A program made the position numbers and the translations under genes. 64,000 bases of DNA from Bacillota bacterium (GTDB lineage: Bacteria > Bacillota_I > Bacilli_A > Izemoplasmatales > Hujiaoplasmataceae): the NCBI GenBank assembly GCA_018818595.1, contig JAHIRM010000037.1:38094-102093 (forward strand), given 5' to 3'. This document shows, one piece after another, positions 1-9,343 of the stretch (position 1 is the first letter of the stretch; the number at the start of each line of letters is the position of its first letter). The notes below the pieces were generated by a model. It was not told where the DNA came from, made no database searches, and was given only the letters and a program-made list of their open reading frames with translations.

Positions 1-30
1 AATGAATCAGTTTATCTTTATAAAATTAAA

Positions 31-60
31 AAAACACAGGATGTGGTTCCTGTGTTTTTT
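31..60 (-). terminator. Terminator of rplM-rpsI operon
   Basis: Perfect 8-bp stem AACACAGG (33-40) / CCTGTGTT (49-56) with an 8-nt loop. It is flanked by A and T runs on both sides, so it can act in both directions. It lies 12 bp beyond the rpsI stop codon. Confidence 0.85.
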
Positions 61-72
61 GGTTTTGGCAGA

Positions 73-468
73 TTAACGTTTACTAAATTGTGGTGCTCTA
101 CGAGCGCCTTTAAGACCGTATTTCTTACGTTCTTTCACGCGTGGGTCTCTTGTGATTAATCCAGCTGGTTTTAAAATTTTGCGGTATTCAGGGTTTACTT
201 CTAATAAAGCACGAGTAATTCCTAATCGAATTGCTCCCGCTTGTCCTATTAAGCCTCCGCCATTTACATTGACAGAGATGTCAAAAGTACTTTCGTTTGC
301 AGTCAAAACTAAAGGTTGAGAGACATCCAAGCGGGCAAGTGATGAAGGGACATATTTTGTAAATTCTCTTCCATTAATCATTATTAACCCTTTACCAGGT
401 CTCAATATAACTCTAGCAACAGCTGACTTACGTCTTCCTGTGCCGCGATACATTACTGATTTAGCCAA
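73..468 (-). CDS. rpsI: 30S ribosomal protein S9
   Basis: 131 aa, the usual length. Small-subunit protein whose C-terminal tail reaches the tRNA binding region. The sequence has the family signature [20 protein letters not shown] and the basic C-terminus [10 protein letters not shown]. It follows rplM by 12 bp, with a GGAGG-type ribosome binding site in the gap, in the standard rplM-rpsI pair. The ecfT-truA genes that usually precede this pair in Bacilli lie about 11 kb away in this genome. Confidence 0.98.
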   Translation of the reverse strand: MAKSVMYRGTGRRKSAVARVILRPGKGLIMINGREFTKYVPSSLARLDVSQPLVLTANESTFDISVNVNGGGLIGQAGAIRLGITRALLEVNPEYRKILKPAGLITRDPRVKERKKYGLKGARRAPQFSKR

Positions 469-480
469 TCTTGGTTCCTC

Positions 481-915
481 CTATCCTTTCAATTCCATCA
501 CAACCGGAAGTTGTGCTTGGTGTTTGTGTTCTGGTCCTGCATAGACAAATAATTTTGTGTACGTTTGATCCCCTAATTTTCCTTTTGGTAACATTCCTTT
601 GATAGCGAGTTCAACCATTCTAATTGGTTTCTCTTCCATCATAACTTTCGCTGTCTTAGTCTTTAAACCTCCAGGATAATTTGAATGGGTATAATAGATT
701 TTATCATTCCATTTATTACCTGTTAATTCAATTTGACTAGCATTAATGACGATAACATAATCTCCACAATCCACGTGTGGTGTAAAAGTAGGTTTATGTT
801 TTCCTCTTAAAACACTAGCGACTTCGGTAGCTAAGCGACCTAATCTTTTTCCAGCTGCATCTACTACAAACCATTTGCGTTCAATTGTTTGTGCATTTGC
901 CATGTAAGTTTTCAT
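481..915 (-). CDS. rplM: 50S ribosomal protein L13
   Basis: 144 aa, a normal L13 length. An early-assembly large-subunit protein. It begins [20 protein letters not shown] and contains the conserved [15 protein letters not shown] and [14 protein letters not shown] segments. The start is fixed by AAGGAGG seven bases upstream. First gene of the rplM-rpsI operon, with its own promoter at 981-1009. Confidence 0.98.
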   Translation of the reverse strand: MKTYMANAQTIERKWFVVDAAGKRLGRLATEVASVLRGKHKPTFTPHVDCGDYVIVINASQIELTGNKWNDKIYYTHSNYPGGLKTKTAKVMMEEKPIRMVELAIKGMLPKGKLGDQTYTKLFVYAGPEHKHQAQLPVVMELKG

Positions 916-980
916 TTTATTTCCTCCTTAATTTTTATTAAAGAGCTTGTGGGATCTAAAATAAAAAATGTACCTTAACT

Positions 981-1009
981 ATAATATCATCTAGGGCCTT
1001 TTTAGTCAA
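981..1009 (-). promoter_or_regulatory. rplM-rpsI promoter
   Basis: On the minus strand, TTGACT (1004-1009), exactly 17 bp, then TATTAT (981-986). The predicted start leaves an untranslated leader of about 60 nt before rplM. I could not recognise a specific L13 leader fold in it. Confidence 0.8.
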
Positions 1010-1021
1010 CTATTATCGATT

Positions 1022-1894
1022 CTAATTAATAATCTTTTTCGTGAATTTACCTTTGACTTTTGAGACTCCCGTCATTACTACAAACGCATTTGGATCAATC
1101 TCTTTTATAATCGCTAAGTATTTTTGGATTTCATGAGTTGAAATCACGGCAAAAATGACCGTTTTTTCTTGATGTGTATAAGCTCCAATAGCGTCAAGCA
1201 TCGTCACTCCGTGTGGAAGTCTGGTCTTTAACTCATCCGCAAGTTCAATTCCACAAGTTGTAATAACTTCAAGTTTCATAAAATTATATCCTGTAAACAC
1301 TTTATCTAAAACAATAGACGATATTAACTGAGACACGATGGTATAAATAGCTATATTAAGTCCGAAAATTAAGCCTGCAGCTAAGATAATTGCTCCATGA
1401 AAAATGATTTGATAAAACCCTACTGATTTTCCGGTTTTGATGCTCCAATATTGAAAAATAATTGAAGTTCCTCCGCCTGAAGTTCCTACATTATGTAAAA
1501 TTCCATTCCCAAGCCCGCCTAACATTCCGCCAATGATGGCGCATGTTAGTATATCATTGCCTAAAATACTCTCTGGCACACGAAACAAAAAGATTACAGA
1601 GGCAATAATAACCGAAATAATTGTATAAACAATGAATCGTTTGCTTAATTTAAAATACCCAAATATAAGCAAAGGTATTTGTAAAACAAATGATAATATT
1701 CCAAGGTTGAGAATGACATTATTTGATGTGACTTGTTCAATTATATTAATGAAGAGTTGAGATAACCCAGTGATACCTCCGGTATACAATTTGGAGGGAT
1801 CAATAAAAAACACAATTCCTAAAGCATAAATTGCCGTTCCAACAACGACTAAAAGCAAGGTTTTTGCTTCTTTTTTCATATCTAATTTATTCAT
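1022..1894 (-). CDS. YitT family membrane protein
   Basis: 290 aa. The N-terminal ~200 residues contain five or more hydrophobic segments typical of the YitT/DUF161 membrane family, including the Gly-rich GNGILHNVGTSGGGTSII stretch. The C-terminal ~85 residues match the soluble DUF2179 domain that usually follows (TCGIELADEL ... GAYTHQEKTVIFAVIS). The substrate is unknown for this family. It is the last gene of the tmk-to-metG operon, 6 bp after metG. No good Shine-Dalgarno sequence precedes it, so translation may be coupled to metG. Met6 (1879) is an alternative start. Confidence 0.85.
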   Translation of the reverse strand: MNKLDMKKEAKTLLLVVVGTAIYALGIVFFIDPSKLYTGGITGLSQLFINIIEQVTSNNVILNLGILSFVLQIPLLIFGYFKLSKRFIVYTIISVIIASVIFLFRVPESILGNDILTCAIIGGMLGGLGNGILHNVGTSGGGTSIIFQYWSIKTGKSVGFYQIIFHGAIILAAGLIFGLNIAIYTIVSQLISSIVLDKVFTGYNFMKLEVITTCGIELADELKTRLPHGVTMLDAIGAYTHQEKTVIFAVISTHEIQKYLAIIKEIDPNAFVVMTGVSKVKGKFTKKIIN

Positions 1895-1900
1895 AAGTTA

Positions 1901-3838
1901 TTATTTAACGACATCTCCTGTATTTAACGAATTAGGTGCTTCAATGATATGTAAGGTATGATTTTCTGTTTCCCCACATAAAATCATGCCTTCGCTTAAC
2001 TCTCCACGAAGTTTTACACTTTGTAAATTTATGACTACCAAAACTTTTTTATTTACTAAATCTTCCGGACGATAAAACTCAGCTATTCCGGATACGATTT
2101 GTCTTACTTTATCTCCAGTATCAATTTGCAATACTAATAATTTTTTAGCGTTTATATGTGTTTCGGCTTTTTCAATTTTTCCAACTACAACTTCAATTTT
2201 GTCAAAATCATCAATAGAAATTTCTGGTTTTAAAATTAATTCTTTTTTGTGTGTAGGGTTCATCATTTCTTTAATAACCTCAATTTCTTTTTCACTATCA
2301 AGTCGTGGAAAAAGATGATCTGCTTTTTTAACAACATGGTACTCTTTTTTTTCTCCAAATCCATACGTATCGAAAGTACGAAGCGTCTTTTCAACGTTTA
2401 GAGAATCAAAAATTTTATCACAGGATTCTATTAAAATCGGAATATATAAAATAGTTGCGGCACGTATAGCCTCTAATAGGTGATACATTACTGATTCTAA
2501 CACACCAAGAAGTTCATCGTCTTTAGCTAAATCCCAAGGGGAAGTTTCATCGATTAACTTATTGGTTCTACTAACAAGTTTTGTGATTTCAAAAATAGCT
2601 TGGCTAACTTTTAAATCATTCATATAGTTTTGATAATTTTCAAAAGCAAACTGTATCATTTCTTCTAATTCGATTTCCACTTTTTTTAGTTCATGGTTAT
2701 GATTTGTTTTTTTTACAGAACCCGAAAAGTACTTATTTACCATGCTAATGGTTCTGCTTATCAAATTGCCAAGATCATTTACTAAATCTGTATTGATTCT
2801 TGAAACAAAATCTTCAGGAGTAAATAATCCATCATTTGCATATGGAAGTTCTCGCACCACAAAATAGCGAAAAGCATCTAATCCATAACGACTAACAAGT
2901 GGTTCAGGATAAATGATATTTCCTTTTGACTTGGACATTTTTCCATCTTTCATCAAGTACCACCCATGAACAAATAATTTAAATTTAATCGGTATATGTA
3001 AAGCCATTAAGATTATCGGCCAATAAATTGCATGAAATCTTAAAATATCTTTACCAATTATGTGAACAATTTCATCACCATTCATCCAGAATTTTTGGAA
3101 TAACCCATCCTTTTCTGAACCATAACCCAAAGCACTAATGTAATTTGACAATGCGTCAATCCAAACATAGATAACGTGTTTTGGATCGCTTTTGACTTTT
3201 ACTCCCCAATCAAAAGCTGTCCTAGAAACACTTAAATCCGTCAATCCGGATTGAATAAATTTAACGACTTCATTCTTACGAGTTTCAGGAGTAATAAAAT
3301 CAGGATTATTCTCAATAAAAGACAATAATTGATTGGAATATTTTGTTAGTCTTAAAAAATAGGTTTCTTCTTTTACAATGGAAGTTTCTCTTCCACAATC
3401 AGGGCACAATTTCCCGTCCACTAATTGAGTCGGAGTAAAGTATGATTCGCAATCTATACAGTAGTTTCCAACGTATTCTCCTAAATAAATGTCGTCTTGC
3501 GAAAGCAGTTTTTCAAAGATATTTTGAACAATATCTTCATGTCTTTTTTCAGTGGTTCGAATAAAATCATCGTTATTTATTTTGAGTAAAGACCACAAAT
3601 CTTTTGCAAGAGTTGCGATATAATCTACGTATTCTTTTGGTGTTTTTCCATTTGCCTTTGCGGCTTCCTCAATTTTTAACCCATGTTCATCTGTGCCAGT
3701 TAAAAATCTAGTCTCATACCCTTGTAATTCTTTGTATCTTTTTAGAGTATCACATAGACAAGTAGTATACGCTGACCCAAGATGAAATTTACCGCTTGTG
3801 TAATAAATAGGGGTTGTTATATAAAAAGTTTTTTTCAT
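1901..3838 (-). CDS. metG: Methionyl-tRNA synthetase
   Basis: 645 aa. Charges tRNA-Met with methionine in the cytoplasm. Class I signatures are visible: the HIGH-type FHLGSAYTT near residue 18 and KMSKSKGN near 300. A two-knuckle zinc motif (CIDC, CPDC) lies at about 127-150. The C-terminal ~100 residues form an EMAPII/Trbp111-like tRNA-binding domain (IDDFDKIEVVVGKIEKAE), which usually mediates dimerisation. The ATG overlaps the stop of the DJ-1 gene (ATGA at 3835-3838), so the two are translationally coupled. Confidence 0.97.
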   Translation of the reverse strand: MKKTFYITTPIYYTSGKFHLGSAYTTCLCDTLKRYKELQGYETRFLTGTDEHGLKIEEAAKANGKTPKEYVDYIATLAKDLWSLLKINNDDFIRTTEKRHEDIVQNIFEKLLSQDDIYLGEYVGNYCIDCESYFTPTQLVDGKLCPDCGRETSIVKEETYFLRLTKYSNQLLSFIENNPDFITPETRKNEVVKFIQSGLTDLSVSRTAFDWGVKVKSDPKHVIYVWIDALSNYISALGYGSEKDGLFQKFWMNGDEIVHIIGKDILRFHAIYWPIILMALHIPIKFKLFVHGWYLMKDGKMSKSKGNIIYPEPLVSRYGLDAFRYFVVRELPYANDGLFTPEDFVSRINTDLVNDLGNLISRTISMVNKYFSGSVKKTNHNHELKKVEIELEEMIQFAFENYQNYMNDLKVSQAIFEITKLVSRTNKLIDETSPWDLAKDDELLGVLESVMYHLLEAIRAATILYIPILIESCDKIFDSLNVEKTLRTFDTYGFGEKKEYHVVKKADHLFPRLDSEKEIEVIKEMMNPTHKKELILKPEISIDDFDKIEVVVGKIEKAETHINAKKLLVLQIDTGDKVRQIVSGIAEFYRPEDLVNKKVLVVINLQSVKLRGELSEGMILCGETENHTLHIIEAPNSLNTGDVVK

Positions 3839-4401
3839 TCTTCTGTCCTCGTTTCAAAAGCTTTATATAAAGTTCTTTTTTTAATTTCGTCGGCTTTATC
3901 TTTTCCTAAAACGTTTTTAATAATCTCAAACGCAAATTCATGTACTGCTCCTGCACCAATTCCGGTAATAATGTTTCCGTCTGTCACCACTAATGCGTTT
4001 TCTCTTATACCTTTTGGCATATATACTTCCGTTCCTGGAAAAGAAGTATAGTGCTTCCCATCCAGTAACCCAATCACTCCAAAGACACTTGGTCCTGCAC
4101 AAATTGCCATCAACCATTTTTGTTGTTCACTAAATTTAATCACTAATTCTAAAGCACTTGGAGTATCTCTTAATACGTAGGCTTGCCTGCCTCCTGGTAT
4201 AAAAATGCCATCATACTCATCGACATCAATTGAGCTCATTTTTGTATTTACAACCACTTCAGTCTGAAAAGCCCCTGTCACGGTTTTTTTTCCAAAAACA
4301 CTAACAAGTTCCACTTCAATTCCGCTTCTTTTTAAAAGAGCGACGGTACCAATCGCTTCAATGTCTTCAAATCCGTCTGCTAATAAACATACAAAACGCA
4401 T
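3835..4401 (-). CDS. DJ-1/PfpI family protein
   Basis: 188 aa, the usual length of DJ-1/ThiJ/PfpI proteins, a class I glutamine amidotransferase-like fold. The nucleophile elbow Cys is visible in LMAICAGPSVFG (about residue 100), and the acidic partner region is VCLLADGFEDIEAI at the N-terminus. Members act as chaperone/deglycase or stress proteins, and the exact activity cannot be read from sequence. It has an AGAGGTG ribosome site and overlaps metG by 4 bp. Confidence 0.88.
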   Translation of the reverse strand: MRFVCLLADGFEDIEAIGTVALLKRSGIEVELVSVFGKKTVTGAFQTEVVVNTKMSSIDVDEYDGIFIPGGRQAYVLRDTPSALELVIKFSEQQKWLMAICAGPSVFGVIGLLDGKHYTSFPGTEVYMPKGIRENALVVTDGNIITGIGAGAVHEFAFEIIKNVLGKDKADEIKKRTLYKAFETRTEE

Positions 4402-4434
4402 GAATAATCACCTCTTAAACAATCTATTATTATA

Positions 4435-5289
4435 TCACTTTTTTAGTTTTTTTTCTAAATAATCTTGATAGATTTTATTTTTAGGAATTCGTGTCATTTG
4501 CGATACTTTTTTCATTGCTTCTGTTTTTGATAATCCTGAAGCAATAAAATAATCTACTTGTTCTACGAGACTAATATTTGTATCATATTCTACTTTAGAA
4601 ACATAACCTTCTACTACTACTACCATTTCACCTTTTAATCCTTGTAATAAAGATAATTCAGATACTTTTCCCTTGATAACTTCCTCAAAGGTTTTTGAAA
4701 TTTCTCTAATAATTGAAACAACTCTATCCCCAAACACTTGATAAATATCTTGAATCATTTCTTCTATACGGTGAGGGGTTTCATAAAACACCAATGTTTC
4801 TTCATGGTATTTTAAAGATTCTAATTCTTCAATTCTTTTAAGTTTTTTGGAGTCTAAAAATCCAAAAAAGAGAAAAGGGGTTGGCTGAATTCCTGACATT
4901 AACAAACCTGTAATAGCTGCATTAGCTCCAGGAAGACAAACAACGTTATATCCTTTTTCCATAGCGGCCTGTGCAATTTCATATCCAGGATCATTAAACA
5001 AAGGCATACCTGCATCACTCATTAATCCAATATGTTGACCCATTTCTAAAGCGCTTATAATTTCTTCTGTTTGAAGACGTTTGTTATGTTCGTGGTAACT
5101 TTTTAGAGGCTTATTAATTTCATAATGACAAAGCAATTTAGAAGACACTCTTGTATCTTCCGCATACAGAACATCAACGGATTTCATGATATTAATTGCT
5201 CTAAAAGTAATATCTTCTAAATTTCCAATTGGAGTTGGAATAAGGTAAAGAGTTGCTATATTATTTTGATAATGCAATTGTCTTTGCAT
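4435..5289 (-). CDS. rsmI: 16S rRNA C1402 ribose 2'-O-methyltransferase RsmI
   Basis: 284 aa from the chosen ATG. AdoMet-dependent tetrapyrrole-methylase-fold enzyme that methylates the ribose of 16S rRNA C1402. Family motifs: LYLIPTPIGNLEDITFRA, AEDTRVS, LMSDAGMPLFNDPGYE and CLPGANAAITGL. A TTG-initiated extension to 5298 is possible, but GGAAGGG lies 9 bases before the ATG at 5289. It follows trmN6 as yabC follows yabB in Bacillus subtilis. The regulator gene yabA, found between holB-ricT and this pair in B. subtilis, is missing. Confidence 0.95.
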   Translation of the reverse strand: MQRQLHYQNNIATLYLIPTPIGNLEDITFRAINIMKSVDVLYAEDTRVSSKLLCHYEINKPLKSYHEHNKRLQTEEIISALEMGQHIGLMSDAGMPLFNDPGYEIAQAAMEKGYNVVCLPGANAAITGLLMSGIQPTPFLFFGFLDSKKLKRIEELESLKYHEETLVFYETPHRIEEMIQDIYQVFGDRVVSIIREISKTFEEVIKGKVSELSLLQGLKGEMVVVVEGYVSKVEYDTNISLVEQVDYFIASGLSKTEAMKKVSQMTRIPKNKIYQDYLEKKLKK

Positions 5290-5294
5290 ATTAA

Positions 5295-6041
5295 TCAACC
5301 CTTCCCAATACGAAATATTTTAAGAACATCTTCTGTGTATTCTCTTGCTTCATTGTAAATGTAAAGTGGCTCTAACAAATCAAGACTACCCGTTTTACCA
5401 TTATTATTCGCTTCCAGTAAAACCATCATTGCTTTTTTTCCTTTAACAGGATAAACAAATCTCATCCTTTTTATCGCAAAATGATGTTTGTGAAGTAATA
5501 ATATTATTTCTTCTAATCGTTCCACACGGTGAATAAAATGAAAAGAACCGCCAATTTTTAGCATTCTTTTTGCTTGAAGAATGATTTGCTCCAAATCGAT
5601 TAAAACTTCATGTTTTGCGATGCTTACTGCATCTAATTTATTTGTAACGCTTGAAGGCGTGACTTTATAAAAGGGTGGATTACAACTAATGATATCAAAA
5701 CTACTTGGTAAATAGTGCTCGTGTACGTTTAAAATATCAATATTATCAATTGTAATTTGGTGTTCAAGGTGATTATAAGATACACTTTTTTTCGCTAAAA
5801 AACAAGCATCTTCTAATATCTCAATTCCCACAATGGGTTTTGTTGTTCTTAAAGATAAAAATAAAGGAATGGGCGCATTACCCGTTCCGAAGTCCATGAT
5901 GTTCTTAACTCTTGGGGTAATTCTAATAAAATCGGCCAAAAGTGCAGAATCCAAAGAAAAAGACAGCATGTCTTTTCTTTGGAAGATTTTTAATCCGTCA
6001 TATCCTAGTAAATCATGAAGAACCTCTTCATTATTATTCAT
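5295..6041 (-). CDS. tRNA1(Val) (adenine37-N6)-methyltransferase-like
   Basis: 248 aa. Rossmann-fold AdoMet methyltransferase of the TrmN6/YabB family, expected to methylate N6 of a purine in tRNA or another nucleic acid. The AdoMet loop is DFGTGNAPIPLFLS and the catalytic N6-adenine motif is ISCNPPFYK (NPPF). The ATG at 6041 follows GGTGAT; a TTG extension to 6053 would overlap that site. The gene sits between ricT and rsmI, the same order as yabB-yabC in Bacillus. Substrate assignment is by family and context. Confidence 0.88.
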   Translation of the reverse strand: MNNNEEVLHDLLGYDGLKIFQRKDMLSFSLDSALLADFIRITPRVKNIMDFGTGNAPIPLFLSLRTTKPIVGIEILEDACFLAKKSVSYNHLEHQITIDNIDILNVHEHYLPSSFDIISCNPPFYKVTPSSVTNKLDAVSIAKHEVLIDLEQIILQAKRMLKIGGSFHFIHRVERLEEIILLLHKHHFAIKRMRFVYPVKGKKAMMVLLEANNNGKTGSLDLLEPLYIYNEAREYTEDVLKIFRIGKG

Positions 6042-6055
6042 AACTATCACCAAAT

Positions 6056-6916
6056 TTATTCTTCTAAATCTTTTAAGCTTTCTACATTTGCTTCCAAATC
6101 CTCTTCAATGGCTTTTTGTTTAAATTGAAGTTCTGACACATGGAATGTATGTGAACCTCCATTATCAAAATCAACTTTTGCCATTAATGTAACAAAATTA
6201 ACTTGTGTAACTCTTCCTCTTCCATCTGGCGTTACAACGTAAGAATCAAGTTTTGGCATCATTTTTCGATATTCTTTATAATTAGAATCTTCGTAATTGA
6301 TACAACACAAAAGTTTACCGCATAGTCCTGAAATATTGGAAGGATTTAACGATAAATTTTGATTCTTTGCCATTTTAATCGATACTGGTTCAAATTCTCC
6401 AAGAAAAGTAGTACAGCATGTTAATAATCCACATGGCCCAATTCCTCCAAGAACTCTAGCTCCATCTCTTGCGCCAACTTGTCTTAATTCAATTCTCAAA
6501 TGAAACTCATTTGCTAAATCTTTGACAAGTTCTCTAAAATCTACACGTCCATCCGCATTAAAATAAATAATTAATTTTGAGCGATCTAATGTAAATTCAC
6601 AGTTTAAAAGTTTCATATCCAAATTATTTTTAAACACGTAAGCTGATGTTTTTTCTAAAACAAAAACCTCGTGTTTTTTGTTATCTTCATATTGCATTAA
6701 ATCTTCTTCAGTAGCTATCCGTAAAACGGGTTTTAAAGGGGACACTAAATCTGATTCTTGAATGGTTAAAATATCAGAAACTACAAATCCAAGTTCAATC
6801 CCTCTGATTGTTTCAACTACAACTTTGTCTTTGCTTTTTAAATCTATATTGTCAGTACTAAAAAAATATTTTTTCCCTAAACGATTAAATTGAATCGCTA
6901 CGACTTGATACTCCAT
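6056..6916 (-). CDS. ricT: PSP1 domain protein RicT (YaaT)
   Basis: 286 aa. The PSP1/RicT family protein that in Bacillus subtilis joins RicA and RicF in an iron-sulfur complex affecting mRNA processing and phosphorelay. The cysteine pattern is clear: GPCGLLTCCTTF near 165 and GLCGKLLCCINYE near 205, fitting [4Fe-4S] ligands. AGAGG precedes the ATG. The start overlaps the last 32 bp of holB, as in the yaa gene order of Bacilli. The ricA and ricF genes are not in the window. Confidence 0.92.
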   Translation of the reverse strand: MEYQVVAIQFNRLGKKYFFSTDNIDLKSKDKVVVETIRGIELGFVVSDILTIQESDLVSPLKPVLRIATEEDLMQYEDNKKHEVFVLEKTSAYVFKNNLDMKLLNCEFTLDRSKLIIYFNADGRVDFRELVKDLANEFHLRIELRQVGARDGARVLGGIGPCGLLTCCTTFLGEFEPVSIKMAKNQNLSLNPSNISGLCGKLLCCINYEDSNYKEYRKMMPKLDSYVVTPDGRGRVTQVNFVTLMAKVDFDNGGSHTFHVSELQFKQKAIEEDLEANVESLKDLEE

Positions 6917-7919
6917 AATTAAAACCTCTTTCTAGATGAGCAAGCATTTTGTCAAACGCTAACTGGCTGTTGATATTATACTTTAATCTCGACTTTAACC
7001 CAAGCATTTTGTCTAGGTTGTCTTCAATTGTATTTTGACTAATCATTTCAGATAACTTTTCTATTGTGCTTTCTTCTGTGTTATAAATGATTTGGTCTAA
7101 ATGCCTTAATTTGTAATTTAATAAATCTTTTTGATAAAAAATCATCAAAGTTAAAAAGTAATCAATCATATCACTTTTTGATAAAATCAAATCGTGATTT
7201 TCTTTGAACATAATTACCATTGATTGTTTTTTTTCTAAAAGTGATTTGTATAAATTTGTGACAAACTTAATTACTTGAACCATTTCGCTAGAATTTGCAA
7301 TGCTTTCTGCAGCATCATAGTTATTTGTATATTCTGAGACAACACTTGCGACCAAAGGATCAACTTTTTTTTGCAATAAGTCTTTTTGTATTAAATGTTT
7401 ATCTATTGGTTTAAAGTGTAACACTTGTGCTCTTGAAACAATTGTTTTTAGTAACACATTTATTTGATCTGTCACAAGGATTTGGTATATTTCATTTCCT
7501 GGTTCTTCCATTGTTTTTAATAACGTATTTGCGGATTCTTGATTAAAGCGATCTGCTTCATTAATAATATAAACTCGAGGTCCATCTTCAATCGCGGATT
7601 TCGAGAATTCATCTAATAATTCTTTTACTTGCTTCTTTTTTATAACTTCACCTTCTGCTTGAATATAAAAAACATTTGGATGTGTTAAATTATCAATTCT
7701 TTTACAATTATGGCACACTCCACAAGGATTGAATAATTCATCTTTGTCTTTACATAAAAGCGTTTTGGCAAGTAAAAAAGCTGTCTCGATTCTTTTGGTA
7801 CCCAAAGGCCCTTCAAAAATATAGGCATGAGCTAGTTTGTTATATTTAAAGCTATTTATTAAAATACGAGAAATATCTTGTTGATATATGGATAATTGTT
7901 CCCATGATGATTCAAACAA
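6885..7919 (-). CDS. holB: DNA polymerase III delta' subunit
   Basis: About 344 aa. Clamp-loader AAA+ subunit that helps load the sliding clamp. The zinc knuckle is visible (LLCKD ... CGVCHNCKRI). The sensor-like segment VYIINEADRFNQESANTLLKTMEEP is well conserved. The P-loop is degenerate (EGPLGTKRIE), consistent with delta' often not hydrolysing ATP. A GTG at 7928 lies inside the AGAGGTGG ribosome site, so the TTG at 7919, 8 bases further on, is the better start. It lies between tmk and ricT. Confidence 0.92.
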   Translation of the reverse strand: MFESSWEQLSIYQQDISRILINSFKYNKLAHAYIFEGPLGTKRIETAFLLAKTLLCKDKDELFNPCGVCHNCKRIDNLTHPNVFYIQAEGEVIKKKQVKELLDEFSKSAIEDGPRVYIINEADRFNQESANTLLKTMEEPGNEIYQILVTDQINVLLKTIVSRAQVLHFKPIDKHLIQKDLLQKKVDPLVASVVSEYTNNYDAAESIANSSEMVQVIKFVTNLYKSLLEKKQSMVIMFKENHDLILSKSDMIDYFLTLMIFYQKDLLNYKLRHLDQIIYNTEESTIEKLSEMISQNTIEDNLDKMLGLKSRLKYNINSQLAFDKMLAHLERGFNYGVSSRSDSI

Positions 7920-7934
7920 AACTACCACCTCTAA

Positions 7935-8558
7935 CTACAGGATTTCTTCAATAGATTGAATCGCTAGTTTTGCGACTTCCTCTATTGATTTTTCACCATC
8001 AATTCTTTTAATTCGATTTGGAAATCTTTTCATCAAATCGATATACCCTTGATATATTTTTTTGTGAAATTCCACTTCTTCTAAATCCAATCGATTCACT
8101 TCGCGGTTCGGAGTTTTAAAGACTCGCTTTAAACCAACTTCAGGTCTAACATCAACAAAAATAGTTCGATCTGGCATGTTGGAATCAATCGCAAATTTAT
8201 TAATTGTAAAAACTTCTTCAATTCCTAAATTTCTAGCGACACCTTGATAAATTAATGAACTATCGATATAGCGATCACATAATATTAGTTCTCCTCTTTC
8301 AAGTGAAGGAAGAATCTTTTCGACTAAGTGTTGCCTTCTAGAAGCGGCAAATAATAATGCTTCTGTTTTTGGATCCATTTCTATATGAGATTTATCTAAT
8401 AAAATATCTCTTATCATTTCAGATATTCGAATTCCGCCAGGTTCTCTTGTGACTAAAACATGGTATCCTTTGGCTGTAAAATATTTTTCAACTTGTTTAA
8501 TAACGGATGTTTTTCCTGAACCTTCCGTCCCTTCGAACGAAATAAAGATTCCTTTCAT
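7935..8558 (-). CDS. tmk: Thymidylate kinase
   Basis: 207 aa. Phosphorylates dTMP to dTDP for DNA synthesis. Motifs: P-loop FEGTEGSGKTS, DR(E/Y) site ILCDRYIDSSLIYQG, TREPGG segment, and a basic LID region. The ATG at 8558 is preceded by AGGTGG at 5 bases; the upstream GTG at 8567 overlaps that site and is less likely. First gene of the leftward operon through holB, ricT, trmN6, rsmI, DJ-1, metG and yitT. Confidence 0.96.
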   Translation of the reverse strand: MKGIFISFEGTEGSGKTSVIKQVEKYFTAKGYHVLVTREPGGIRISEMIRDILLDKSHIEMDPKTEALLFAASRRQHLVEKILPSLERGELILCDRYIDSSLIYQGVARNLGIEEVFTINKFAIDSNMPDRTIFVDVRPEVGLKRVFKTPNREVNRLDLEEVEFHKKIYQGYIDLMKRFPNRIKRIDGEKSIEEVAKLAIQSIEEIL

Positions 8559-8582
8559 ATTATCCACCTGCTTTACCTTTCT

Positions 8583-8611
8583 ATTATCTCACAAAATGAC
8601 CGAATTTTGAA
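8583..8611 (-). promoter_or_regulatory. Probable tmk operon promoter
   Basis: Minus-strand TTCAAA (8606-8611), 17 bp, GATAAT (8583-8588), about 25 bp before the tmk ATG. The -35 matches the consensus at only four of six positions. Confidence 0.5.
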
Positions 8612-8624
8612 TAAATTATTTTAT

Positions 8625-8649
8625 TATAGTATCTAATTATGATACAATA
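8625..8649. promoter_or_regulatory. Candidate operator palindrome of the metal ABC operon
   Basis: Inverted repeat GTATC (8629-8633) / GATAC (8641-8645) with flanking arms ATA / TAT that match again after one mismatch. It overlaps a -10-like TATGATACAAT stretch just before the ABC transporter genes. The size and position resemble Fur/Zur/DtxR-type operators, but the sequence is not one I can assign. Confidence 0.4.
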
Positions 8650-8671
8650 TAGCAAAAGGCATGGTGATGGT

Positions 8672-9343
8672 ATGCAAATTGACATCCATAATTTATCGTT
8701 TGCTTATGGGCATAAATCAGTAATCAATGGTCTTTCCTTAACTTTAAACTCTGGCGACTACTTAATAGTCAAAGGAAAGAATGGTTCTGGAAAGTCCACT
8801 TTTATCAAATGTTTATTAGGCATAAACCCCGTTAAAAATGGGATGATTTTTTTTGACCATCAAGATATTAATAATTTTAAAGATTGGACAAATTTTGGCT
8901 ATGTTAGCCAAAAATTTGAAGATTTTAACTATGAGTTTCCAATCACTGTTAATGAGTTACTTTCTGTATCTAGTTTAAAGAAAACCAAACAAAGTGATCG
9001 ATTAAAATTATTAGATCAAATGGGGATTTTAGATTTAATAAATCAAAATATTAACAATCTTTCAGGTGGACAATTACAAAGAGTTTTTATTGTAAAGGCT
9101 ATGATTAACAGTCCTAAATTGTTAATTTTAGATGAACCTACCGCTTCGATAGATCGATTAAATACCGAATTTTTTTATCGTGCAATCAACCTGCTAAACC
9201 AACAAGGAATTACCATTATCTTAATTACACATACCGATGCTTTTGAAGAATTACTTTACTCTCATGTATTAACGATGAAATCAGATACAACTTTCACCTT
9301 CCTAACCAAAGAAAAGTGTGATTTATCGGAGGTGAATTTGTAA
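8672..9343 (+). CDS. Metal-type ABC transporter ATP-binding protein
   Basis: 223 aa from the ATG at 8672. ATPase of a Zn/Mn-type (ABC-3) importer, working with the permease that follows. Walker A GKNGSGKST, signature LSGGQLQRV and Walker B LLILDEPTAS are intact. The open frame extends to an ATG at 8639, but that codon lies in the predicted promoter; residue 12 begins a normal family N-terminus (MQIDIHNLSFAYG). The stop overlaps the permease start (TAATG). No solute-binding protein gene adjoins, so the substrate is inferred from the permease family only. Confidence 0.88.
   Translation: MQIDIHNLSFAYGHKSVINGLSLTLNSGDYLIVKGKNGSGKSTFIKCLLGINPVKNGMIFFDHQDINNFKDWTNFGYVSQKFEDFNYEFPITVNELLSVSSLKKTKQSDRLKLLDQMGILDLINQNINNLSGGQLQRVFIVKAMINSPKLLILDEPTASIDRLNTEFFYRAINLLNQQGITIILITHTDAFEELLYSHVLTMKSDTTFTFLTKEKCDLSEVNL

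Noticed and set aside
916..980. L13 leader RNA upstream of rplM
   Set aside because: Only about 60 nt of AT-rich leader with no stem I could defend.
3782..4051. Rightward 89-codon frame over the metG/DJ-1 junction
   Set aside because: Opposite two well-conserved genes, with no ribosome site.
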